The notes beneath the pieces were generated by a model. It worked only from the letters and a program-made list of their open reading frames with translations. It was not told the DNA's origin and did no database searches. DNA of 64,000 nucleotides, taken from positions 42,544,117-42,608,116 of the forward strand of contig NC_045443.1 of NCBI RefSeq assembly GCF_002776525.5, in the 5' to 3' direction. The stretch is from Piliocolobus tephrosceles (Eukaryota > Chordata > Mammalia > Primates > Cercopithecidae). The translations under genes were made by a program, and so were the position numbers. Below are positions 11,497 to 21,446 of this stretch, piece by piece; within the stretch, counting starts at the first letter, position 1; every line of letters begins with the position of its first letter.

Positions 11497-13490
11497 AAAC
11501 CAAGCTACATTGCTACTTCTTTTTAGACAATTGCTTACCTTTCAGAGTAATTAAAAATAAGAGGAAAGAATACTTTTTCATCTCACGTTATTTTCATTTT
11601 AACTATTTTCAGAGATCTTCATTTCTTTGTGTCAGTTCAAATTACTATCAGATTCTTTCCTTTAACATTTTTTGTAGTGCAGGTTTGTTGATAATGATTC
11701 TCTGTTTTTATTTTTCAAAAAATGTTTTTATTTTGTCTTCCCCTTTGATAGATCTTTTCACTGAATTTTAAGTCAACTTTTTTGTTTTCTTTTAGCACTT
11801 TAAAGAGACCATTGCCTTCTGGTTTGTATAGTTTCTGACAAGAAGTCCACTTAATTTTTATTTTTGTTCCTCTGTATGTGATGTGTTTTATTTTTCTGGC
11901 TGCCTTTTAGATTCTCTCTTCATCTTTGATTTTTATTCACTTGACTATGACGGTCCAGCTGTAGATTTATCTTTCTTGGTGTTCTCTGACCTTGTTTGTT
12001 TGATTTTTTTTTTTTATTATTGCTGGAAAATTCTTGGTCATTATCTCTTCAAATATTTCTTCTGCCTCATTCTTACTTTTTTCTCCTAAGATTTCAAAAC
12101 ACATGTTTTGTGCTTGATTGTTTGATACTGTTCTTAAGCTCTTGTATGCTCATTTCTGGTTGTTTTCTCCTTCCCCACCACTCTGTTTTCTTTGTTTTTC
12201 AGTTTGAGTAATTTCTATTGATCTATCTTCAAGTTCACTAATGCTTTCCTCAGATGTGTTGAGTCTACTGATGAATCTATCAAAGGCATTCTTTATTTCC
12301 TCTACTTTGTTTTTCCCCATAGCATTTTGATTTGACTATTTCGTATAGTTTCCATGCCTTCAATGATATCTCCCATCTGTTTGTACATATCTGTATAACT
12401 TCTCCAAAAGAACTTTTAACGAATTAACCATAGTTGTTTTATTCCCTGTCCACTAGAAACGACTTGCTCTTTCTCCAGAAAAAAGAATGCTCTTTCTTGT
12501 TACTTGGTGAATGAGGGGAGAAGTAGGGGGTTTGTTTGTTTTCTTTGTCCAGCCTCAGCTTAGGCAGAATCTGTGTCCCTGGGTCTCAGAGGGAAAGCTT
12601 TCTTAATGATTCTACCTCACACTCCATCATAAAAGGCATAAGAAACCCAGATGGTTTATTGCCCCTCTTCCTGACATAGAGGGTATTTTTCTTTTACCTT
12701 CAGCCACATGGGTATCCACAATGCTTTGGGGATTTCAGGGTTTGCCGCTGTTTCTTCACTGTCTTATGCCTTCATTCCTCAAAGAGAAAAGGATCCAGAC
12801 ACAGCTTCGTGGCTTTCTCACAGCAGTAGCTGCTTCCTCCTTCAGGCCTGTGTCACTGACACAGGCTTTCTCTGGGATCCCAAGCTGCCCTTAATCTTTC
12901 TTGTGAACATTGGCAAAGAAGAGCCTGTTTGTTTGTCTGGCACCTAGGTGTTCTATATTCTCAAACTGGTCCACCCCTAAACTTTAGCAATTCATTAACA
13001 TGTTTTACCAAACTTCTTATCTGCTATACCAGCTTTTTCTGCTATATACAGCTTTTTCCTGAACTCTGCCAGAGTGGCCCACCCTGACTTTCTTTAAGAC
13101 TTCAGGCTATTAGTTTTCTTTGTGAACTCAATTTTCTCATAGAGTCAAGAAAATATATGATTTTGTTGATTACCTAAGGTTTTTTTGTTTGTTTGTTTGA
13201 TGGAGTCCGGCTCTGTCACCCAGGCTAGAGTGCAGTGGCGCTATCTCAGCACACGGCACCATGCCCGGCTATTTTTTTTTTTTTTTTTTTTTGTATTTTT
13301 AGTAGAGATGGGGTTTCATCGTGTTAGGCAGGATGGTCTTGACCTCCTGACCTTGTGATCTGCCGCCTTGGCCTCCCAAAGTGCTAGGATTACAGGTGTG
13401 AGCCACCATGCCTGGCCGATTACTTAAGGTTTTATTGTTAGGGCGAATGCAACACTCTCATGCTTTCTACATCCTAGTTGGATGCCGGAA
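11497..13490 (-). mobile_element. L1M ORF1 / 5' UTR region, antisense
   Basis: Continuation of the older L1 toward its 5' end. The CTTCAAATATTTCTTCTGCC block near 12045 and ATCTTCAAGTTCACTAATGC near 12225 are typical of the ORF1-upstream part of L1M in reverse. The GC-richer part from about 12440 to 13490 looks like its 5' UTR, with an Alu at 13184-13417. The 5' boundary is uncertain. Confidence 0.6.
13184..13417 (-). mobile_element. Alu, antisense, with an internal deletion
   Basis: A reverse Alu flanked by GATTACCTAAGGTTT (13168-13182) and GATTACTTAAGGTTT (13418-13432). It is about 234 bp instead of 300. The stretch that normally joins TCTCAGC to the GCACCATGCCCGG block is missing, leaving CTCAGCACACGGCACCATGC at about 13235-13255. 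A run of over 20 T marks the middle linker. Confidence 0.95.
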
Positions 13491-14915
13491 ATTATAATAT
13501 TCATTTTTAGATAGCTTCCTGGTCTATGCTATAATTTCCCAATTGGTCTAACTTTCAGTAAAAGTTCATTACATTCTATAGCATTGCTAGAGGGGCTTTT
13601 GCAAGAGAGGAAAGAAGAACATGTTTGGGATGCAGCAGTAAAAAGAGGCCAGTATTTCTGGACTCATATTTCTATATAAAAAAAGTTTTTAAAAGTTAAA
13701 AAAAAAAATAAAAAGAGGCCACTAGCTCAAAGCAAGAGGTGATCAAGATTATGTTGACAGCAAGTATTTGTAATTAAGGGTGAAAGGCAACCACCAGGAG
13801 AATACAAGCACTTTTTCCCATACTGAGGAGAATTTGAGAAGTACCTTTAACTTTCCACAGTTATGAGTAAAGAAGAGTTCAATGAATTACATGTGGCTAC
13901 TAAAGGAAAGAATGATCAGGAATTACTATGAGGACTTAGACTATCCGAATTATAGGGATATAGCTAAATCATTACATCTGTTTGTCATCAAACATAAAAA
14001 AACTTTGACCTATTAAAAGTGAGAGATTAAGCTCTTTACACAGAAAAAATTAATACTAAACTCTTGAGTTTGCTTAGGTTCCCATTTTCACCACACTACT
14101 CAGTTGAGTTATCTGAATTGTAACACAACCGAGCAGAAAAGGGCTTAGAATGTTTAGGTGCCTTCTTTCTTAAAAAAAAAAAAAAGATACAAGTTGACTT
14201 TCTGTGTTATCCTATTTATTAAGTATTCTGATGAGGGAGCCCAAGTTTTAATTTTTATCCTTATTGTCAGGGGGAAAGGGGCTCAAATTTTAGAGGCCAT
14301 CTCACTGCCTGAGTAATTTTTTCCAATCCAGCAAGATCAGATGGTCTGATTGCCTTGCTCAGTGTTTCTGGTAGAAAAGGCAATTTTCAAGACTGAAATA
14401 GCAATTTCTTAGCCATCACTGGAGCTCTTAAAATCCATTTTTTAAACTCCCGTAGACTTCCATGTGTAAATGAAAGAAGACTTCTGGAAATACACATTTT
14501 TCTATTTTGAGAGATAACTCACTCAAGCATAAAGTTAATACAATTTATTACACCAAAAGTAAAGTTGCATTAGAGTGAGCTCATAATAGATGAGTAAACA
14601 CACTTCACAAGAGTGGGATTGGCATGTCTGCTATCCTTAGTTTGTCTTCTTCAGCTTCGATGCCTTCTAAATGTCTTATTCTTATATTGGTCCTGCTGGC
14701 AGAGGAGAGTTCTGTCCTTGTTAGGTGTTTGGAAACACCTTTAGACCTTTGAAAATTCAGCACTAACCCTAAGATGGGTCACTAGCCTTTGCTTATGCTG
14801 AGGGGGAGAAAGCCTTCAATTAGTACTTTAAAGTGAAAGTGATAAAATCAAATTGAAGGGTGCCTGGGTCGGGCTACTCTCATTTATATCCTATGTTTAA
14901 TGAAAGTATACTAAC
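13491..14915. other. Spacer; one tiny A-tailed insertion, otherwise unrecognised
   Basis: No gene or dispersed repeat is recognised. It holds the 57-bp A-tailed insertion at 13652-13708 and an A run near 14171-14185. Confidence 0.5.
13639..13721 (+). mobile_element. Tiny A-tailed retro-insertion with 13-bp duplication
   Basis: TAAAAAGAGGCCA occurs at 13639-13651 and again at 13709-13721. The 57 bases between them (13652-13708) end in an A-rich tract. This is the layout of target-primed reverse transcription by L1 machinery after extreme 5' truncation. The payload of about 45 bases is too short to assign to a source. Confidence 0.6.
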
Positions 14916-15112
14916 TCTGTGACCTCAGGCAAAGGGGTTAATTTCTTTGAGCCTTGGTTTTTTCGTACAGAACGAAAATTTTAATAAACAATGCCCAACC
15001 CATAGAATTGTGAGAAAGCTTGTAAGCAAAGCATTTAGCAGAGTGCCTAGCACACAGTACACGTGTAGTAAAGGCTGGATTTTTATAATCATCATCATCA
15101 TTATCATCGTTA
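14916..15112 (+). mobile_element. MIR (ancient tRNA-derived SINE), sense
   Basis: The order CTCTGTGACCTCAGGCAAA, TTTGAGCCTTGG, then AGAGTGCCTAGCACACAGTA and an ATC/ATT-rich end matches the MIR core and 3' part. The end carries a short ATC repeat (about 15090-15110). Confidence 0.8.
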
Positions 15113-15177
15113 CTACTACATCAAATATCAGGCCAAATTGCTACCTACGCTACAGCTTCAGTTCATTTGTTTGACAA

Positions 15178-15262
15178 ATTATTAAGCATCAGTTGGGCAC
15201 CAGGCTCTGCTCTAGGAACTTGTGTGTAATAAAATAAGAATATCAGCTTTGTTCCCCCTGCC
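15178..15262 (-). mobile_element. L2 3' fragment, antisense (weak)
   Basis: AAGCATCAGTTGGGCACCAG followed by CTCTGCTCTAGGAAC resembles the reversed L2 3' end. It is short and diverged. Confidence 0.4.
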
Positions 15263-15687
15263 ACCTACCAGCAAGACACTTCATCTCCTTGAAACCGGGC
15301 TTCCTCTTCAATCAAATGGAACTAATCAGCACCAGGACTAGGGAGAGGTATGGGAGACTCATGCACAACCCTGAGAGTAAGTGCATCCTTAAATTTTGTA
15401 CCCTAGGTAGCTTGCTTGCCTCATTCTTGTCCCAGCATCTGGAAATAATAATACCTATTTTACATAGTTATTGTATGAATACTAGAAGCAGACAGAGGAT
15501 AGACTGTATTTGCCCGGTGTGGAAGTGGGATTTGGGAAGGCTTGTCCATTGATCGGATATTAGGCTGGGCCTTAAAGGATGAGAAAAAGTTTATTAGGTA
15601 GGCATTGGGTTCTTCCCTGTAGGTATATCAAGGGGTAAATGATGGGTTATGCTTGGAAATGACAACATGACTTGAAAGGAAATAATG

Positions 15688-15835
15688 ACAAGAGCTAAGA
15701 GTTATTATTATTTATCACCTACTATGTGCAGGACATAGCTAGATATTTTTGCAAATATCGTCTTTAATCCTCATAATAGCCTTAAAAGATTGGTATCATC
15801 TATCTTCATTTTACAGCATAGTCTCAAAGAGCTAA
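15688..15835 (-). mobile_element. MIR, antisense
   Basis: TATCACCTACTATGTGCAGG, TTTAATCCTCATAATAGCC and TTCATTTTACAGCATAGTC follow the reversed MIR order. Confidence 0.75.
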
Positions 15836-16000
15836 GCCCAGGAAGCCAAAGAGTACCAGAAAGAAGTCCTTTCTGTCTAAAAAACACCTCTTTGCTAATC
15901 CCCAAAATTCCATCATTAACACTTCACCCTTGAGATAAGCACTGTTTGAAATGTGGATGGGTGATATGATCAACTCCTTATATTTTATGGTGAATGAGTA

Positions 16001-16486
16001 ATCCATCCACTCATCTACCCATTCATACATCCACCTATCCACCCACCCATCCATTGACCCACTCATCCCTCCACCAATCCATCTATCCACCCACACAACC
16101 ACTCAACCATTCACCCACGCATCCATTCATCCATTCATCTATTCACCCATCTATCCATCAATCCATCCATCTATCCATCCACCCATCCACCCATTCATTC
16201 ACCCATCCATCCACCCACCCATCCATCCACCCATCCATTCATCCATCTACCAACCCATTCATCTATCCCTCCATCCATCTATCCATCCTTCCATCCTTCC
16301 ACCCACCCATCAATCCATCCATCTACTCATTCATTTATCCATGCATCTACTCATTCATTCACCCACCCATTCACCCACCCATTCATCCATATATCCATCC
16401 ACCTACCCACCCATCCATCTGCTCATCCACCTATCCATTCACCCACCCATCTACCCATCCACTCATATACCATCCACTCATATACC
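16001..16486. repeat. Long CCAT-type tetranucleotide repeat
   Basis: Nearly 490 bases of imperfect CATC / CATT / CACC / TATC units. There is little internal non-repeat sequence. The last two units are a perfect 15-bp copy (CATCCACTCATATAC at 16456-16470 and 16471-16485). It reads open for 170 codons only because the unit lacks stop codons; the predicted Ser/Thr/His/Pro/Ile protein is not a gene. Confidence 0.97.
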
Positions 16487-17399
16487 AATTTAATAAGAGC
16501 TATTGATCACCTACTAAGATTTAGGCTCTGGGCTGGGATTTTCTCCATGACAAGAAGGACTCAGAAGCAAGAAAGTGGATGCCAAAAAAGAAAAGTGGGG
16601 CCATAGAACAAATTTCACTTATTTGAAGTTTTGCCTCAGGAGATATCCACATTTATCACTTAGTAACCATTAAGTCACCACATAGCATGATGATGCCCAT
16701 CCTTCCTGCTGGGTAACTCTCCCTTCACAGCTAATTGCCTTACATCTATAGCCTAGTTCTTGTCAGTTTTGTCACACTGTTATTACATACAGTAATGGTG
16801 TGTAAGATATTAGCCTGTCATTATATATAAATGTGTCTAAGGAAAACTCATTTCCAAGAATCATTTTTGAAAATGAATCCAGAAGAGAGGTAAAAGCTTA
16901 TTTTCTGTCTCCAAGGACAACATAAAGTAACTCTGAGGCTTGTCACAAGAATCATTTAAGGTGGATTTTATGCCCCATAGGAGTACAAAGCCAGAATACA
17001 TTTCAGGATGTTATATAAAGCCCAGGAAAGGGTTAAGCTGGAATTAGGAAGCTACTTTCATCTGCTAACTATGCATGCCTTGAGGATATGAATAACCCAT
17101 CCCTTTCCCCACTTACCATTTTTCTATTTAGTTTATTATGGTTAATAACATGTGACCAGAAAATCATTTTTACTATTTACCCTCTGGTGCCATTAAGTTT
17201 AATTTCCTTGTTTTAATAATACAGCACCAGTGACTTGTCTGACATTAGAACTTTTTTTCTTCCAGTTATCTATTAAAGTAACACTTTAATTTATTACAAA
17301 ATATACATTTCACACAACTCTTCCTACCCAATTGGTGATATTCCTAGGGGCCAAGCACTATCTGTGTAGCCAGTATTTTCCCAGTTTGTTTCTGACAAC
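16487..17399. other. Spacer, nothing recognised
   Basis: No gene or clear repeat is seen. A short stretch at about 16500-16560 (GATCACCTACTAAGATTTAG) may be reversed L2. Confidence 0.5.
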
Positions 17400-17520
17400 T
17401 TTTACTGCTGAGGTGTAAACTGTATGAAATCGGAGACACCGTGTCCCTTGTTGTGTCTCCAGAACAGTGCCTGCACGCGGCAGGTGTTCAAGACTATATA
17501 TCAAACGACCAACAAAATGA
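17400..17520 (+). mobile_element. L2 3' end, sense
   Basis: CACCGTGTCCCTTGTTGTGT, CCAGAACAGTGCCTGCA and the AGGTGTTCAAGA block follow the L2 3' end in sense order. Confidence 0.65.
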
Positions 17521-17679
17521 ACACCCTCTACTTGTACCCTCTCACTTCTGACCATACATGAAATAGCCAAAATATTTTTCCACTTGAAGAGTTTGTCTAC
17601 GAAATGGAAAAGAAATGGCTTCTCATTTAAATGTTGACTCACCCAGAAAATGGATTAACTTTAGCATACTTTTAAAACT

Positions 17680-17815
17680 TTAAATACAACAAGCATTTGT
17701 TAAAGACCTGCTGGCTATCAGTGGAGAACTCTATTCTGAGTGCTAAGGGCAAAATAAAGGTGACCCAGATACTGTGCCTGCCCTGCAGAGGCTTACAGTT
17801 TGGTACAAACCTGGC
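17680..17815 (-). mobile_element. L2 3' fragment, antisense
   Basis: ACAAGCATTTGTTAAAGACC through TGCCTGCCCTGCAGAGGCTT and ACAGTTTGGT follows the reversed L2 3' region. Confidence 0.65.
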
Positions 17816-17924
17816 GATTACCTGCGGGGAGAACCTAGAGTGACCCCAACTCCCTCCAAATACCCGGAGTACTAATTGGAGCCATGCATTTGGCATGGCC
17901 AGATGAAGATTCAACTTAATGGCT

Positions 17925-18145
17925 CTAGAGATGAATTGCCTGGGTTCAAGTCCTGACACAATCAAATACTAGCTCTGTGATTTTGGGCAACTTAGTTTTC
18001 TGCACCTCAGTTTCCCCATTTGTAAAATAAAAATTGGACTAATCTCATAGCATTGTTGTGATGATTAAACGGGTTCCTCTATGTAAAATGTTTAGAACCA
18101 CACCTGGTACAGTATAAGCATTCAATCAACATTAACTAGTATTTA
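17925..18145 (+). mobile_element. MIR, sense, near full length
   Basis: GCCTGGGTTCAAGTCCTGAC, AGCTCTGTGATTTTGGGCAA, CACCTCAGTTTCCCCATTTG and the AGCATTCAATCAACATTA end give the complete MIR order. Confidence 0.88.
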
Positions 18146-18280
18146 GTTTATTATTGCTACTCTGTGATAAACTGTATTTTGCATAGCTGTCTTGAGCTAC
18201 TATAATAATATAAAATAATATAATAATATAATTTCCTATTGTATGTTTTTAAATAGAAACATCTTCATTGCTCTTAAGAA

Positions 18281-18531
18281 CAGCAGTCCCCAATCTTTCT
18301 GGCACAAGGAACTGGTCTCGTGGAAGACAGTTTTTCCATGGACCAGGCAGAGAGGGGATAGTTTCAGGATGAAACTGTTCTACCCCAGATAATCAGGCAT
18401 TCATTGGATTCTCATAAGGAGCACGCAACCTGGATCCCTCACATGCACAGTTCACAATAGGGTTCACACTCCTACGAGAATCTAATAACACTGCCAGTAC
18501 AGGTCTGCGGCCTGGAGGTTGGTGACCCCTG
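18281..18531. mobile_element. Non-autonomous DNA transposon, hAT-like
   Basis: About 251 bp with inverted ends: CAGCAGTCCCCAATC on the left, and GTTGGTGACCCCTG on the right as its imperfect reverse complement. The flanking 8-bp sites CTTAAGAA (18273-18280) and CTTTAGAA (18532-18539) match at seven positions, as expected for hAT integration. It has no coding capacity. I recognise the family as a common primate repeat but do not give a name. Confidence 0.8.
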
Positions 18532-18677
18532 CTTTAGAATGATATGTGATTGTTAAGGATAAATTATGTGGAGAATGACAATATTTGTCTGTAATCTTAA
18601 TCCCAAAGATAACCATGGTTCATAATTTGGCAAATCTCCTTCCACATAATAATTTGCCTATTTAAGAATATGTGGAT
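18531..18677. repeat. Source of a local 147-bp copied block
   Basis: This block, starting at the very edge of the hAT-like element, recurs in direct orientation at 19705-19853 with only about six differences. It is not a known repeat to me. Confidence 0.93.
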
Positions 18678-19611
18678 ATATTTTCAACATGAAAACTATA
18701 CATACTGTATACAAACAGCCTATTAATGTATGGAAATCACCTATCTGTGTCAATATATAATGATCTATTTTGTAATTTATATAACCGTTACTTTATTAGT
18801 GGACATGTAGACCATTTACTGGTTATGTAGTATTTAGAAAGATTGGGCTGCAGTGTCCAAGCTAAATCATATGTTTCTCACAGGAAATGTCATTGAATTC
18901 CCAAAGAGCTTTGCAAATACAAATGGCTGCATAAATATTTATATATTGACCATGCTAGAAGAATGGAAAAAAAAAAAAAAAAAGAAGAGATCTTTAAATG
19001 CAGAAAATTATATTTCTACAATTTTTTCTAAGTGTTCTAAAAATGATTTTGACTAGCATGATATAACTATTTTCAGGGTTGTTATGAAAACAAAATAAGG
19101 TATTATAAAATGTCTGAACCCTATAAAATACTCAATAGATGCTGGCTATTAGAACAGCAATTAACAGGAGAAGAGATTAGGCACCAGCTGTCTTTGATGA
19201 CTTAGTCATTGACCCATGGAAGGTGAAACAGATCATCTCTAGCAACCACCCTTGGCTCTAGGATTCTGTTCTTTAATGAGTAGATACCGTACTAAACATA
19301 AACTAGAGCATGGAAATAAAAACAGGATAACTGCTCACCCTGATTCTTCTAACAACTGAAAATTATCCACATGATGCTTGTTAGCTAATAAGAAAGGTTA
19401 GAAATAGTGTTTATCAAAATGGCTTCTGCTATTTAATGACCTGCAGAGAGAGTGGCTTTCAATTAGTATTTTATTAGCTAATTCAGCTTGCCCATGATAC
19501 AGAGAGATTAGTTAGGGAAGTGTGTAACTAACGGTTGGACATGGAAGAGAAGCAGGAAAGATGATTATTGAATTAGACTCAATTTCTGTTTTTTATATCA
19601 TAGTCTTTTTA
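18678..19611. other. Spacer; A run and a MIR scrap
   Basis: It holds an A17 run at about 18967-18983 and a weak sense MIR 3' part at about 19070-19155 (GAACCCTATAAAATACTCAA, TGCTGGCTATTA). Nothing else is recognised. Confidence 0.45.
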
Positions 19612-19977
19612 TTCAGAGTTCCTTAACTTTGGCATTATTAACATTTGGGGCCGGATTTTTTTTTGTTGAGGAGGGCTCTCCTGTACATTATAGGAAGCTT
19701 AGCAGCTTTTAGAATGATATGTGATTGTTATAAGATAAATTATGTGGAGAATGACAATATTTGTCTGTAATCTTAACCCCAAAGATAACCAAGGTTCATA
19801 ATTTGGCAAATCTCCTTCCACATAATAATTTGCCTATTTAAGAATGTGTGGATTCTTAGAAGCATTATTAAGCCAGTAGCATCTCTCCCATGCCCCACAC
19901 AAGTTTTGACACCCCAAAATGTCTCCAGACATTGCCAATTGCCCCCGTGGGACAAAAGCACTCCCTAAGAGCCACTG
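19612..19977 (-). mobile_element. MER20 (hAT-Charlie), antisense, interrupted
   Basis: The plus strand reads as MER20 in reverse: GGCATTATTAACATTTGGGG at the left, CTCTCCTGTACATTATAGGA, then, after the copied block, CCAGTAGCATCTCTCCC, CAAAATGTCTCCAGACATTG and AGAGCCACTG at the right end. The copied block at 19705-19853 replaces the middle part that normally joins the TTAGCAGC block to the GCCAGTAGCA block. MER20 copies are known from the literature to act as enhancers in endometrium; nothing here shows activity. Confidence 0.85.
19705..19853. repeat. Copied 147-bp block inside MER20
   Basis: A direct repeat of 18531-18677, about 96 percent identical by eye. It has no poly(A) and no target-site duplication, so it is not a retrotransposon product. 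Differences are one extra T near the start, a small change at GTTATAAGAT, and three single substitutions. Confidence 0.93.
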
Positions 19978-21432
19978 ATATGTGCATATGCATATTTTTG
20001 TATAGCATTTTACACTTTGCAAATATGTTTAATACTCATAATAGTTGTGTGAGTAGGCAGGGTACATATTCTCTCTCCCCCTGCCCATTTCAAAGATGGG
20101 AAAGTATAATAATATAAAAATAAATGTTGTGAAATCTAAATTTAAATTTTTAACTACTAAGATGCCATTGTGAGTCCGACGGGAAGAAAACCGATTTATT
20201 TTTTAAAGTATTTCAGTAAAATGAGCAGTCAAAGCTTTTCCCCTTTACTTGAGGACCACAAAAGGAATGCTCAGGCAGCCACCCTCAAAGAGGACCCCCT
20301 AAACAAAACAAGTGTGAAATGCAGCCATGTAACTCAGAGTTAATTTGAGGTTGAATTCATTAGCTGTAAAAATAATGATGTGATGAAAAATTTCCCTGTC
20401 CCTGCAGAGATAGAAAATGGGATAGCATGTGAATAAATGATTCTAATAGCCATGATGATATATGTTTAGGAGGTATGAGCATTCCATCTACAGAGAAAAT
20501 CTGCCCATTAATTAAAATTGTTATGGAGAGACACAAAGAAGATTAAAGTAGATAAAAGCTGTAGCACCAACAGGCCTAAAAACCAGTGTCTTGGAAAATA
20601 AAGAAACTGCCTGAAGACAGGGAATTATAATCTAAAGACATTAAAAGAAGAGAGGTGTCTAGATGCCAAGAAAAGCTAGATTCCCAAGGAGATGGGAAAT
20701 AAGACGACTAACTGTAGGAAATCCAGCAAGGCCATCAACTCTCAAGCTGAACCCTAAGTGACACAAGGAGACCTCTATTAATTTGCACCTGTCATTTCAT
20801 TGATTGTGTAGCTATCAACACAGCTGTTTATTTCTGTTGAGGCTTTTTACCACACCAGAACTCAGGTTTGTAGACAGTGAAAATGTCAGCACATTAAAAA
20901 CAATCTGCCTCACATGTGTGAGGTAATAGGATTTGGGGTTAATGAGCTCATGTCTGAGATATTGATCCAAATGTGAATAACTTGTAATTGGCCATCACTC
21001 AATGCCGGCTTACAACCAGCGCAGGCTATATGAATGGGACACTTTGTTCACTGAAATGACTACAAAAACCAAAACTTGCTCAAAGAACTGGCCAATTGCC
21101 AAACAGCATCTCCCCTCCTCTCTCTCTTCTCATTCCCTGAATTCCAATTAAATACTAAATTGCTAGGAGAATATAATACATAGGGCCCATCATAAATTCC
21201 TCACCCAGCAGACCCCAAATATAGAATGAAAAAGCTGTGATTTAAGATATAACAAGAGGCCCCCCTTTCACCAGCAAGCATCACTTTAATTATTTTGCCA
21301 TTGCAAACCCAGGTTTTGAAAGATTTTATCTCAAAATACTAAAGTTACTGTATTTAAAATATGGATGTTTTAAATAATGCCCCATCAAGCTCTAGTTTCC
21401 TACAACTCTATCTATGGTGCCACTCTTTTGGA
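19978..21432. other. Spacer; weak MIR only
   Basis: A reversed MIR piece is possible at about 20010-20105 (TTTAATACTCATAATAGTTG, GCCCATTTCAAAGATGGG). No gene or other repeat is recognised in the rest. Confidence 0.45.
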
Positions 21433-21446
21433 TGAAGATACTTTCT

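Noticed and set aside
16001..16486. Candidate CRISPR array
   Set aside because: Units are four bases without spacers, and the context is a primate genome.
15994..16506. A 170-residue open frame rich in His, Pro, Ser and Ile
   Set aside because: It is the translation of a stop-free tetranucleotide repeat. Composition follows the DNA unit, not a protein.
18531..18677. Part of the neighbouring hAT-like transposon
   Set aside because: The transposon's inverted end and the 8-bp duplication close at 18531-18539, so nearly all of the block is outside it.
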